NCBI RefSeq assembly: GCF_902833225.1 | Contig: NZ_CADFEI010000008.1 | Location: forward strand, 310,001-374,000 | From: Burkholderia sp. BCC1644 | Lineage (GTDB): Bacteria; Pseudomonadota; Gammaproteobacteria; Burkholderiales; Burkholderiaceae | Reading direction: 5' to 3' | Length of the DNA stretch: 64,000 nt | Shown: piece by piece, positions 53,429 through 62,829 of the stretch | Layout of the letters: every line of letters starts with the position of its first letter | Numbering within the stretch: the first letter of the stretch is position 1 | The notes under the pieces: generated by a model | The model's input: only the letters and a program-made list of their open reading frames with translations | Databases searched by the model: none | What the model was told of the DNA's origin: nothing | Position numbers and translations under genes: made by a program

Positions 53429-54847
53429 CTACTTCGAAATGGTTTCGAGCGCGATGCCCTTCGTGCGCGGGCCCATGAACCCGATCGCGGCCATCACGAT
53501 CACCATCGCGCCTGCGATGAACGCGAACACGCCGAACGTGCCGAAACCGCGCAGCACGGCCGCGATCACGAACGACGAGAAAATCGCGGAGAAGCGGCTC
53601 CACGAATAGACGAAGCCGACGGCCCGTGCGCGGATCGACGTCGGGAACAGCTCGGCCTGATACGCGTGGAAGCTGTACGACATGATGTTGCTCGCGAGCG
53701 TGAGGCCGATGCCGAGCACGATCAGGAATGCACCCACCGTCGTCTGGCTGAACAGCAGCCCGCAGACGACGATCGCCGCCGCCATCGCGACGATCACCGA
53801 CTTGCGCTCGAAGCGGTCGGCGATCACGAGGCCGATCAGCGGGCCGATCGGCGCCGCGAGCGCGATCACGCTCGAGTACATCAGGCTCGACGTGATCGTG
53901 ATGCCCTGCTTGATCAGCAGCGTCGGCACCCAGTTCGCGAAGCCGTAGAAGCCGACCGTCTGGAACACGTTGAAGATCGTCATCATGATCGTGCGGCTGC
54001 GATACGGCGGCACCCACATGTCGCGGAAGCGGCCGCGCGGCGGCACGGGTTCGGCCGGCGCGGGCGTCGGCAGCGGCCGGCCGTACTCGGCTTCGACCTT
54101 CGCCTCGAGCGCGCGCATGATGCGGTCGGCTTCATCGACGCGCCCTTGCTGCGCGAGCCAGCGCGGGCTCTCCGGCAGTTCGCGGCGGATCCACCACACG
54201 AACAGCGCGCCGTGCGCGCCGATCAGTACGACCCAGCGCCAGCCGTCGAGGCCGAGCGGCGCATGCGGCACGAGCAGGTACGCGAGGAACGCCACTACCG
54301 GCACTGCGACGAACCCGACCGCCTGCTCGCACGCGAACGCGCGGCCACGGATCTGCTTCGGCACGAGTTCGGAGATGTACGTACCGATCGTCACCATCTC
54401 GACGCCGAGGCCCAGACCGACGACGAAGCGCCAGAAGTTCAGCCCGGCCGCGGTGTCCTGGAACGCCATCACGACGTTGGCGGCCGTGTACCACAGCAGC
54501 GACCACGTGAAGATCGCGCGGCGGCCGAAGCGGTCGGCGAGGAAGCCGCACGCGATCGTGCCGATGAAGAGTCCGGAGAACAGCGCGGCGATGAAGCTCG
54601 CGACGCCCGTGGTGCCGAACAGGCCATGCGTCGTCGCCGACAGGATGCCGCTTTTCACGAGGCCGGGCGCGACGTAGCCGCTGTAGAGCAGGTCGTAGAG
54701 CTCGAAGAAGAAACCGAGGCTCAGCAGGACGACGAGTTTCCAGACGCTGCGGGTCGGCGGCAGGCGGTCGAGGCGGGCCGAGATGGAGCCGGGGTCGATG
54801 GAAGGGGATTGGGCAGGTGCCTGCGGAAGGCTGTCCGTTGAGGCCAT
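53429..54847 (-). CDS. MFS transporter, sugar/metabolite:proton symporter type
   Basis: A 472-residue carrier with 12 predicted helices. CGFLADRFGRRAIFTWSLLW between helices 2 and 3, and PESPRWLAQQGRVDEADRIM after helix 6, are the marks of the sugar porter/metabolite symporter group (relatives carry niacin, shikimate-like or aromatic acids). The helix 1 segment GFFFELYDLLYSGYVAPGLV has the acidic/aromatic pattern of that group. ATG 54847 has AGGAGA about a dozen bases ahead. It stands alone and its ligand is unknown. Confidence 0.87.
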   Translation of the reverse strand: MASTDSLPQAPAQSPSIDPGSISARLDRLPPTRSVWKLVVLLSLGFFFELYDLLYSGYVAPGLVKSGILSATTHGLFGTTGVASFIAALFSGLFIGTIACGFLADRFGRRAIFTWSLLWYTAANVVMAFQDTAAGLNFWRFVVGLGLGVEMVTIGTYISELVPKQIRGRAFACEQAVGFVAVPVVAFLAYLLVPHAPLGLDGWRWVVLIGAHGALFVWWIRRELPESPRWLAQQGRVDEADRIMRALEAKVEAEYGRPLPTPAPAEPVPPRGRFRDMWVPPYRSRTIMMTIFNVFQTVGFYGFANWVPTLLIKQGITITSSLMYSSVIALAAPIGPLIGLVIADRFERKSVIVAMAAAIVVCGLLFSQTTVGAFLIVLGIGLTLASNIMSYSFHAYQAELFPTSIRARAVGFVYSWSRFSAIFSSFVIAAVLRGFGTFGVFAFIAGAMVIVMAAIGFMGPRTKGIALETISK

Positions 54848-55275
54848 CTTGGGCGCGTCTCCTGATCGTTTCGTGTTGTGTGTTGTTGTCCGGCGACCGT
54901 CGAGCCGCCTTCGGGCGAATCGCTGCATTGTACCGACCCACCCGTCTGGCGCACGGGGCAGGCCGGCCGTCCGGCCGCGTTGCAGGCACCGAAGCGGTTC
55001 GGACACCCCATTTTCGCGCCGGATAATGTGTAAATTGCGTAACCGTGTGTCGGGGGCGGATGGCACAGCCCGCGCGGCCGCGCGGGCAGCGCGGGCCCCG
55101 CGGTACGGGGCTGCCGTACGGTTCAGCGCAGACGCGCGCCGCTGGATTCGTCGCAAACGCGGAACGCAATCGGGACAACCACGCCTTCCGCACCCCGGTA
55201 ACATGCTACCGGGCCAACTACCGGCTTCCGGCTGCCTTTCGGCACCCGGCATCGTCGGCTAATCGTAAGCATTCC
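54848..55275. other. Intergenic region between divergent MFS and MscS-type genes
   Basis: 428 bp with the promoters of both genes. A -10-like GATAAT at 55021-55026 on the plus strand is the best element seen. No gene is supported. Confidence 0.5.
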
Positions 55276-57720
55276 ATGTCCATACAACGACTATCCACGT
55301 ACGCCCGCCGGATCGCGCTGATCGCGCTGCTGCAGTTCGCGGCGATCGCAACCGCGTCGGCGTTTCCGGCGCCAGCTTCCGCCCCGGGCGCGAGCGGCGT
55401 CGGCGCGCCCGTGCCGGCCATCTCGCTGAACGACGCCGTCGCGCAGCTCAAGCAGATGCAGGTCGAGCTCGACCGCATCAAGCAGCAGACCTCGACGTCG
55501 ACCAACAGCAAGGAACTCGATGCGCTCGACGATTCGGCGCAGGAACTGAGCAGCGACGTCGCGAAACTGCAAAGCGATCTCACACCGCAACGCGCGCAGA
55601 TCCAGGCGCAACTCGACGTGCTCGGCCCACCGCCTGCCGAGGGCGCCGCGCCGGAAACGGCGGCCGTCGCGAAGCAACGGGCCACGCTCGACGCGCGCAA
55701 GACGCAGATCGATGCGGCGTTGAAGCAGGCCGCCGACCAGAAAACCAGCCTCGCGAACCTGACCGAGCAGTTCGCGAAGCTCCATCGCGGCCTGCTGAAG
55801 AACCAGCTCGCGTTCCGTTCGGGCAGCATCTTCAGCGCGCAGTTCTGGCTGCCGCTGTTCCACCTGTCGCCGGACGACCGCCAGCGACTCGAGGATTTCA
55901 ACGACGAACTGCTCGACATGCTGCGTTCGTCGTGGGTGCCCGGGCAGCGTGCGATCACGACGGTGCTGCTGATCGCCGCGTTCGCGGCGTGGCTCGGCGG
56001 CCGCCGGCTGATCGAACGCGCTCTCGCATGGATCGCGCTGAACCGGCTGCCGCACACCCGCCTGCGCCGCAGCGCGCTGGCGCTGTCGACTGCGCTGTCG
56101 ACCTTCCTGGCCACGGCCATTGCGATTCAGATCCTCTATCTCGCCGTCGCGCGCCACTACGAGCTCACGCCGTCGCTGACCGATCTGTGGGACCAGTTCG
56201 CGAAGCTCGCCGCGACCTGCGCGCTGATCGCCGGGCTCGGCCGCGCGCTGCTCTGCACCAGGCATCCGTCGTGGCGCCTGCCCGCGCTCGCCGACCCCGT
56301 CGCGCTGGCGATGAAGCCGTTCCCTGCCATCCTGGCCGGGCTGCTGCTGGTGTCCGGCACGCTCGAATCGATCAACCGGATCGTCGACACCAGCCTGTCG
56401 GTCACGCTGTTCGGACGCGGCATCGTGTCGCTCGTCGTCGCGCTGACGGTCGGCGCGTCGCTGTTGCGCGCAAACCGGGCGCGCAGCGCGCTCGCGGCGG
56501 CAGGCGAGGCGCCCGAGCAGCGCTCGACGCTCGCGGGGTTGATCCATGCCGGCGTCACGCTGGCGATCGTCGCATCGCTGATCGCACTCCTGATCGGTTA
56601 CATCACGGTCGCGCGCTTCATCACGTACGAGCTCGTGTGGTTCGAGATCGTGCTGTGCGCGACCTACATCCTGATCCAGTTGACGCGCGACGCGAGCGAA
56701 AGCCTGTTCTCGTCGAACCTGTCGACGGGCCAGCAGATCAAGCACCTGTTCGCGCTCGAAGACCGCCACCTCGACCAGGCGCGCACGGTCCTCTCCGGTT
56801 TCGGCACGAGCCTGCTGATGCTGATCGCGGCCATCGCACTGCTGACGGGCGGCTTCGGCACGACGCCGGGCGACCTGCTCGATAGCGCGGTCGCGATGAT
56901 CGGCAGCCAGCGGCTGCAGAGCCTGAACATCATGCCCGACCGGATCCTGAACGCCGTGATCGGGTTCGCGATCGGCTTCTACCTGTTGCGCTCGCTGCGA
57001 CGCTGGCTCGACAGCGAGTTCATGCCCGCGCTCGGCATGGATACGGGGATGCGCGTATCGCTGATCACGCTGTTCACCAACGTCGGCTACGTGCTGCTCG
57101 TGCTGATGACGCTCGGGCTGCTCGGCGTCCGCTGGAACAACCTCGCGTGGATCGTCAGCGCGTTGTCGGTGGGTATCGGCTTCGGCCTGCAGGAGATCGT
57201 GAAGAACTTCGTGTCGGGGCTGATCCTGCTGACCGAGCGTCCCGTGAAGGTCGGCGACATGGTCAGCATCGCGGGCGTCGAAGGCGACATCCGCCGCATC
57301 AACGTCCGCGCGACCGAGATCCAGCTCAGCGACCGCTCGACCGTGATCGTGCCGAACTCGCAGCTGATCTCGCAGAACGTGCGCAACGTGACGATGGGCA
57401 ACAGCACGCAGGGCGTCGCGACGCTGGTGCTGACGTTCCCGCTGAACACCGATCCCGAGCAGGTGCGCGACCTGCTGCTCGACGCGTATCGCGAGCACCA
57501 GGCGATCCTCGAGAAGCCGGCGCCGTCGGTGACGTTCAGCCAGCTCACGCCGGACGGGATCACGCTGAGCGTGACCGGTTACGTGTCGAGCCCGCGGATC
57601 GCGAGTTCGACGAAGAGCGATCTGCTGTTCGAGATCCTGAAGCAGTTGCGCGCGGCGGGGATCACGCTGTCGAGCCCGCAGATGCTGGTCGTGCAGAACA
57701 TGCCGGCGGCGGAGAAGTGA
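55276..57720 (+). CDS. Large MscS-type mechanosensitive channel with an N-terminal periplasmic domain
   Basis: An 814-residue protein. The signal peptide ends near TASAFPAP. Residues about 50-220 form a coiled-coil-rich periplasmic domain (LKQMQVELDRIKQQTSTST, DDSAQELSSDVAKLQSDL), the DUF3772-type part of larger MscS relatives. About eight or more membrane segments follow. The conserved channel part is WNNLAWIVSALSVGIGFGLQ, then IVKNFVSGLILLTERPVKVG and IVPNSQLISQNVRN in the beta domain. It releases solutes upon hypo-osmotic shock. It converges on the secretion locus. Confidence 0.9.
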   Translation: MSIQRLSTYARRIALIALLQFAAIATASAFPAPASAPGASGVGAPVPAISLNDAVAQLKQMQVELDRIKQQTSTSTNSKELDALDDSAQELSSDVAKLQSDLTPQRAQIQAQLDVLGPPPAEGAAPETAAVAKQRATLDARKTQIDAALKQAADQKTSLANLTEQFAKLHRGLLKNQLAFRSGSIFSAQFWLPLFHLSPDDRQRLEDFNDELLDMLRSSWVPGQRAITTVLLIAAFAAWLGGRRLIERALAWIALNRLPHTRLRRSALALSTALSTFLATAIAIQILYLAVARHYELTPSLTDLWDQFAKLAATCALIAGLGRALLCTRHPSWRLPALADPVALAMKPFPAILAGLLLVSGTLESINRIVDTSLSVTLFGRGIVSLVVALTVGASLLRANRARSALAAAGEAPEQRSTLAGLIHAGVTLAIVASLIALLIGYITVARFITYELVWFEIVLCATYILIQLTRDASESLFSSNLSTGQQIKHLFALEDRHLDQARTVLSGFGTSLLMLIAAIALLTGGFGTTPGDLLDSAVAMIGSQRLQSLNIMPDRILNAVIGFAIGFYLLRSLRRWLDSEFMPALGMDTGMRVSLITLFTNVGYVLLVLMTLGLLGVRWNNLAWIVSALSVGIGFGLQEIVKNFVSGLILLTERPVKVGDMVSIAGVEGDIRRINVRATEIQLSDRSTVIVPNSQLISQNVRNVTMGNSTQGVATLVLTFPLNTDPEQVRDLLLDAYREHQAILEKPAPSVTFSQLTPDGITLSVTGYVSSPRIASSTKSDLLFEILKQLRAAGITLSSPQMLVVQNMPAAEK

Positions 57721-57724
57721 ACAA

Positions 57725-57765
57725 AGACGGTCGGTCGCGTGCTGCTGCTCTCGCGCCGACCGTCT
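57725..57765. terminator. Hairpin between the MscS-type and TolC-like genes
   Basis: agacggtcgg (57725-57734) pairs with ccgaccgtct (57756-57765), a perfect 10-bp stem with a 21-base loop, between convergent stops. Confidence 0.5.
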
Positions 57766-57771
57766 CCAGTA

Positions 57772-59184
57772 CTACCGAAATGCCCATCGTCCGATGATGC
57801 CAGTGCTGGCAAACAGCCGCAGCCGTGCCGCCTCCCACTCGGCCAGCGTTCGCACCCGTTCCTGGCGGGCATCGGCAAGCGCCGCTTGTGCCGACAGCAG
57901 TTCCAGAATATCTCCTGCGCCGAACGCGTAACGATTGCGCGCCGATGTCAGCGCCACTTCCGCGGCAGCCAGCAAGCGTGCAGACGCATCCAGGTTGTCC
58001 GCTGTCGTCTCCGCGTCGGCATGGGCCTTGAGCACGTCACGCAGAATCTGCTGCTGCGTATCGAGAAACTGTGCCTGTGCCAGTTCGGCCTGAGCCTGCG
58101 CGCCGCGAATCCGATACGTGCGAGAAAAGCCGTCAAAGAACGGAATCGTCAAAGTCAGGCCGATGCTGGTTTGCGTCGCCCGCACTGACTGCAACCCCTG
58201 ATTCGGATATCCGTTCCGCGACAGCGTGCCGCTTAGATCTACGGTCGGCATTCCGTCGGACCGCACGGCCGTGACCTTCGCTTGCGCAGCCTTCCATTTG
58301 GCCCGCGCCGCCCGGATCTCGGGGTGAGAACCTTCGGCCGCGCGAAGCCAGTCGCTTAGCTGGCGCTCCGCGTCCAGCGCAATCGGTACGACTGCCTCCT
58401 CGACCTCGACCCGTGTGCCGGCGGGCAGACCGGTCGCAAAGACCAGTTCGGCGCGGGCCCGAGCCACCTCCCCGCCGGCTCGTCGTGCAGCGAGCAATGC
58501 CTTGGCCAACGCTGTTTCCGCCTGCAATACGTCTGCTCGGGATGCAACACCCATGGCCAGCCGCTTGCGCGACGCACGCAGCGTCGATTCCGCCAAAGTC
58601 GCGGACTCGGTACGCGCTGCAAACGCCGCTTGAGCATTCTGAACGTCGAAATAGCTACCGATGACATCCACGACCGCCTTTTGCATCGCTGCGTCGTGGC
58701 CCGCCAGCGCCGCCGTCAGCAGTTGCTGTGCCACCGCGCGATTTGCAGCTCGCCCACCAAAGTCGAGTAGCCGCCAGTTCAGCGTCGCGTTCGACGTTCG
58801 ACCGACGCCACGCGTATCCATCGATGGTGCATCGGAATACCGGTTATAAGTCGTCAATTGGCTGATCGACCCGTTGACGGTGGGGAGCCATGCCGATCTG
58901 GCTTCACCCACCGCAGCGGCCTGGATCTTGATCGATGCCCACGCCGCTCCAATACGGGGGTTGTGGCATAGCGCAAGATCAACCGCATCACCGAGCGTCA
59001 GCGGCTTCGCCGGGCCAGTCGTCGAAGCGCATACAACAGGCATGTCATCGCCCGGTAATCGCTGCCCCGCATCCAGCACCGGCGGACGGGTCAGCAACGG
59101 ATCGGCCAGGCCATCCGGAATCCCGCGTGTTTCGGCATTGCATGCAATTGAAACCAACATCAGGCCGAAGATCCACGGACACAC
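57772..59184 (-). CDS. TolC-family outer-membrane factor of the type I secretion system
   Basis: About 470 residues. GTG 59184 gives a signal peptide (VCPWIFGLMLVSIACNA) and has TAGGAG 13 bases ahead; further in-frame starts lie upstream, overlapping the HlyD gene. TolC features are LTLGDAVDLALCHNPRIGAA and SRADVLQAETALAKALLAAR, with repeated heptad-like helices. It forms the outer-membrane duct. It is closest in style to CyaE/TolC proteins of RTX exporters and lies 16 bp after the HlyD-like gene. Codon use is more relaxed than in genes before 57700. Confidence 0.88.
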   Translation of the reverse strand: MCPWIFGLMLVSIACNAETRGIPDGLADPLLTRPPVLDAGQRLPGDDMPVVCASTTGPAKPLTLGDAVDLALCHNPRIGAAWASIKIQAAAVGEARSAWLPTVNGSISQLTTYNRYSDAPSMDTRGVGRTSNATLNWRLLDFGGRAANRAVAQQLLTAALAGHDAAMQKAVVDVIGSYFDVQNAQAAFAARTESATLAESTLRASRKRLAMGVASRADVLQAETALAKALLAARRAGGEVARARAELVFATGLPAGTRVEVEEAVVPIALDAERQLSDWLRAAEGSHPEIRAARAKWKAAQAKVTAVRSDGMPTVDLSGTLSRNGYPNQGLQSVRATQTSIGLTLTIPFFDGFSRTYRIRGAQAQAELAQAQFLDTQQQILRDVLKAHADAETTADNLDASARLLAAAEVALTSARNRYAFGAGDILELLSAQAALADARQERVRTLAEWEAARLRLFASTGIIGRWAFR

Positions 59185-59200
59185 GCCATCTTTCAAGCTC

Positions 59201-60544
59201 CTAGCGCTCACGCAAACCTTCCCGCGCATGCTGCAGCAACGGCGACAGCACATACTCGATCACCCGCCGCGTACCGGTTCTGATCTCGGCACTACCCGAC
59301 ATACCTGGCGACAGTGCGATCTCGCGACCGTCTACCACCAGCGCCGAACGATCGAGCAGGATCCTGACCGAGTAGACGAGTCCCTTCTTGTCGTCGTCTA
59401 TCGCATCGCGCGAGACATGACTCACTTTCGCCGACAACGTGCCGTATTTTGTGTACTCGAATGCGTCGATCTTCACGCTGGCGGCCTGCCCTTCCTCGAC
59501 GAAGCCGATATCCCGGTTGTCGACGAATGCTTCCATTTCTACCGCCCCCTCTCGCGGCACGATCTGCATCAGCGGCTGTGCGGCCGGCACCGCTGTCCCA
59601 ATGGTATGGATGGCAAGCTGCTGGACGGTTCCGTCGATCGGCGCGGTCAGGCGCAGCAGTTCCCCGTGTGCCTCCGCACGCCGCATGTCGCCCGACGACG
59701 CGTCCACGATACGCTGCGCATCGTTCAACGCATCCTGGGTATTCCTTCGCGTCTCTGCCACGAGAGCTGCGCGTTGGTGACGAGCATCCGCAAGCTGTCC
59801 CGCCGTATCGATGCGCTGCTGCTCGGCCTCGATCCACGCATGCTCCGCAACGTCACGGGTCTCCATCAACTTGGCGTAATCGTCCGCACGACGTGCCGCA
59901 AGCGGAGCGGCCTGACCGTACCTGTGTATTTCGCTGTCGAGACGGTCCCGTCGCGCGACGAAATCGCGCCATTGATCCAGCAAGTGCCGCTCGACCTCGC
60001 GCCGGCGCTCGGACGACACGCCCTCCACACCCGCCAGTCGAGGCTGTCGCCCCGTGTCGATTGCGTCGATCAACGCCCGCGCACGCTCGGCTTGCAGTAC
60101 CGCATTCAGCCGGTCGCCGTCCGCCCGTTGACGTTCGGCGTCGATTACACGCGTATCGAGATCGATCAGTGCGTCGCCAGCCTTCACGACCTGTCCGTCG
60201 CGCACGTGCAGCGCTCGCACGCTAGCAACCTCGACCACCGCCAGCGTCTTGGTCCGGGAGGATGGAATGATCTTGCCGCCGCCGTCGACAACAATGTCGA
60301 TTTTCCCGAAATACGACCAGACGATCGTCGTCATCACGAGCAGGATGAGAATGCGCGCGACCCACCGGCCTGCCGGCGAGACAGGTGCCGCCTGGACAGA
60401 CAGCGCCGCCGGCAAAAATTCAGCCTCGTTCGCGTTGAATGCCGGCAGAGCCATCCGATGACGCCGCTTCCAGCAGTGACGCCAGACATCGCGGTAACGC
60501 CCGACCAGTTCGCGCCAGGCCTGTGCTTGCTGTCGCACGCTCAT
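59201..60544 (-). CDS. HlyD-family membrane fusion protein of the type I secretion system
   Basis: A 447-residue periplasmic adaptor. A membrane helix (about 60-77) is followed by the lipoyl-like half VVDGGGKIIPSSRTKTLAVV, a long coiled-coil hairpin (about 120-290) and the second lipoyl half LTAPIDGTVQQLAIHTIGTA. The C-terminal part ends RTGTRRVIEYVLSPLLQHAR, the standard HlyD end. Its ATG overlaps the stop of the ABC exporter gene. It joins the ABC exporter to the TolC-like duct. Confidence 0.93.
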   Translation of the reverse strand: MSVRQQAQAWRELVGRYRDVWRHCWKRRHRMALPAFNANEAEFLPAALSVQAAPVSPAGRWVARILILLVMTTIVWSYFGKIDIVVDGGGKIIPSSRTKTLAVVEVASVRALHVRDGQVVKAGDALIDLDTRVIDAERQRADGDRLNAVLQAERARALIDAIDTGRQPRLAGVEGVSSERRREVERHLLDQWRDFVARRDRLDSEIHRYGQAAPLAARRADDYAKLMETRDVAEHAWIEAEQQRIDTAGQLADARHQRAALVAETRRNTQDALNDAQRIVDASSGDMRRAEAHGELLRLTAPIDGTVQQLAIHTIGTAVPAAQPLMQIVPREGAVEMEAFVDNRDIGFVEEGQAASVKIDAFEYTKYGTLSAKVSHVSRDAIDDDKKGLVYSVRILLDRSALVVDGREIALSPGMSGSAEIRTGTRRVIEYVLSPLLQHAREGLRER

Positions 60545-62727
60545 GCCCGATCCTCCGCTACGTCGCAACCACCCTGTTGCAGCGAATGCAGGTGCGCGTA
60601 GATGCCATCCTGTATGCGCAGCAGTGTGTCGTGCGTGCCGCTTTCCACGATCTGTCCGCGATCCATCACGAGAATCCGGTCGGCATCGCGCACCGCCGAG
60701 AGCCGATGCGCAATGATCAGCACCGTGCGCCGTGCGCAGATGTCCCGCATGTTGGCCTGTATGACGGCTTCGGATTCGTAGTCGAGCGCGCTGGTCGCCT
60801 CGTCGAAGATCAGGATGCGTGGATCGGTCATCAATGCTCGGGCAATGGCGATGCGCTGCCGCTGGCCGCCCGAGAGCCCGGTGCCATGCTCGCCGACGAG
60901 CGTGTCGTAACCCTCCGAAAGCTCGCAGATGAACTCGTGTGCGCCGGCCAGCTTCGCCGCCTCGATCACTGCGTCGATCGACGCAGTGGGTCGAGCCAGC
61001 GCGATGTTGTCCCGCACCGAACGATTGAACAGCATGTTTTCCTGCAGAACAACACCAATCTGCTGGCGCAGACTTGCCGTATCGATCACGGCGATATCGT
61101 GCCCGTCGACCAGCACACGCCCGCGATCCGGCACGTAGAGCCGCTGCGCGAGCTTGGTCAGCGTGCTTTTTCCCGACCCGGAGCGGCCCACGACTCCGAT
61201 CACTTCGCCGGCCGTGATCCTGACGGAGATCTGCCGGATGACGTCGCTCGCATCCGGCCGGTAGCGAAACGATACCTGGTCGAATTCGATCGCACCGTCG
61301 AGACGAGGTACTCGCGTCTTTTTCGCTGCGGTCTCGGGCGCTGTGTTCAGGATATCTCCGAGACGCCCCATCGAAATCCCTACCTGTTGAAAGTCGTTCC
61401 ACAGCTGCGCGAGACGCAGTATCGGACTGGATACCTGCCCGGCCAGCATGTTGAACGCGACGAGTTCGCCAACAGTCAACTTGCCGTCGATCACCAGTGT
61501 GGCGCCCAGCCACATGATCGCCGCGGTCACCAGCTTGCTGATCAACGTCACGCCACCGCTTGCAATCGTGGCAACGTTGGTCGCCGACAGGCCCGCACTC
61601 ACATAAGCGGCCAGTTGACGGTCCCATCGGTCCGTCCAGCGCGGTTCGAGTGCCATCGCCTTGACCGTATCGATCCCGTTGATGGTTTCAACGAGGAACG
61701 ACTGATTCTCGGCGCCCTTGTTGAATTTCTCGTTCAGACGCCGCCGAATGATCGGCGTAAACACGACCGACAACAGCACGTAGAGCGGAATCGAGACAAC
61801 GACGATCAACGTAAGCCACGCGCTGTACCAGAGCATCACCCCGAGGAAAACGAACGAAAACGCGAGGTCCATCACCAATGTCACGGCGTTGCCGGTGAGG
61901 AACGCGCGAATGTTCTCCAGCTCGCGAATACGGGCGACGGAGTCGCCGACACGGCGCGCCTGAAACCATGCCAGCGGCAACGCCAAAAGATGACGAAAGA
62001 GCCGCGCGCCGAGCTCGACGTCAATCTTGCTGCTCGTATGCGCGAAGACCCACGTTCGTATCCCCGAAAGCGCCGCTTCGAACAGCGTCGCGCAAATCAA
62101 CCCCACGGCGATCACGTTCAACGTCTTCATCGCGTGATTGACCAGCACCTTGTCCATCACCACCTGGAAGAAGAGCGGCGTGGCGAGCGCAATCAACTGC
62201 AACACCAGGGAGATCGCGAGGACTTCGCCCAGCAGCTTCCGGTACGTGACGATTGCCGGAATGAACCAGCTGAAATCGAAGCGCGCCAGGGTACCCGCAA
62301 TGCTGCTCTTGCTCTTGAAATAGATGAGCTCACCCGTCCAGATTTCCAGAAGACGCTCGCGCGTCAGCACGGTAGGCGCCTCACCCGGAAACTGGACAAG
62401 CGTTCGAGGCGCGCGCGTTCCATCCCCGGCCTGATACTGCGCGACCACGAAATAGCCGCCTTCGCCCTTCATCCGTGCGACCGCGGGCAAAGGTGCCCGA
62501 TCCAGTCGTTCGAGGTTCTGTTGAACGGCCCGGGCCGTCATGCCAAGTAAGCGCGCAGCTTGCAGGATTGTTTGAGTATCGAAGCGACCGAAGCCGAATT
62601 CATGTCGCAACGCGGCTTCGTCGGCTGCGATGCCGTGCAGGCTGGCCATCGTCAGAACGACGGCGAGACCGGAGTCGACATCCTGCGTCGGGGACGACGC
62701 TGGAGGCCGGAGAATGGAACTGTCCAT
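60541..62727 (-). CDS. Type I secretion ABC exporter (HlyB-like) with an inactive C39-like domain
   Basis: A 728-residue exporter. Residues 1 to about 130 match a C39 peptidase-like domain, but the stretch DSGLAVVLTMASLHG has no cysteine where active C39 domains carry one, so it is the substrate-holding form seen in HlyB. Six membrane helices follow (about 150-430). The ATPase has GRSGSGKST (Walker A), LSGGQRQRIAIARAL and FDEATSALDYES. It exports proteins with C-terminal signals without cutting them. The RTX gene upstream is the natural substrate. Confidence 0.92.
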   Translation of the reverse strand: MDSSILRPPASSPTQDVDSGLAVVLTMASLHGIAADEAALRHEFGFGRFDTQTILQAARLLGMTARAVQQNLERLDRAPLPAVARMKGEGGYFVVAQYQAGDGTRAPRTLVQFPGEAPTVLTRERLLEIWTGELIYFKSKSSIAGTLARFDFSWFIPAIVTYRKLLGEVLAISLVLQLIALATPLFFQVVMDKVLVNHAMKTLNVIAVGLICATLFEAALSGIRTWVFAHTSSKIDVELGARLFRHLLALPLAWFQARRVGDSVARIRELENIRAFLTGNAVTLVMDLAFSFVFLGVMLWYSAWLTLIVVVSIPLYVLLSVVFTPIIRRRLNEKFNKGAENQSFLVETINGIDTVKAMALEPRWTDRWDRQLAAYVSAGLSATNVATIASGGVTLISKLVTAAIMWLGATLVIDGKLTVGELVAFNMLAGQVSSPILRLAQLWNDFQQVGISMGRLGDILNTAPETAAKKTRVPRLDGAIEFDQVSFRYRPDASDVIRQISVRITAGEVIGVVGRSGSGKSTLTKLAQRLYVPDRGRVLVDGHDIAVIDTASLRQQIGVVLQENMLFNRSVRDNIALARPTASIDAVIEAAKLAGAHEFICELSEGYDTLVGEHGTGLSGGQRQRIAIARALMTDPRILIFDEATSALDYESEAVIQANMRDICARRTVLIIAHRLSAVRDADRILVMDRGQIVESGTHDTLLRIQDGIYAHLHSLQQGGCDVAEDRA

Positions 62728-62777
62728 GAAGGAAACACGAGACGAGGAAGGAAATGCGATACGGCCGGCAGCAGGCC

Positions 62778-62806
62778 GTCCGGTCGCACGTAGCGTGCAA
62801 CCGGAC
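62778..62806 (-). terminator. Hairpin between the RTX gene and the exporter gene
   Basis: gtccggt/accggac plus gcacg/cgtgc form a stem of 7 and 5 pairs, with one mismatch and the loop tag, 23 bp after the RTX stop. No U-run is present. It could give partial termination or RNA protection, so that more RTX protein than exporter is made, as known for the E. coli hly operon. Confidence 0.4.
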
Positions 62807-62829
62807 GGATCGACCTTCGGGAACCAGAA

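Noticed and set aside
58874-60601. Plus-strand frames opposite the secretion genes
   Set aside because: The minus-strand HlyD and TolC genes have clear motifs; the opposite frames do not.
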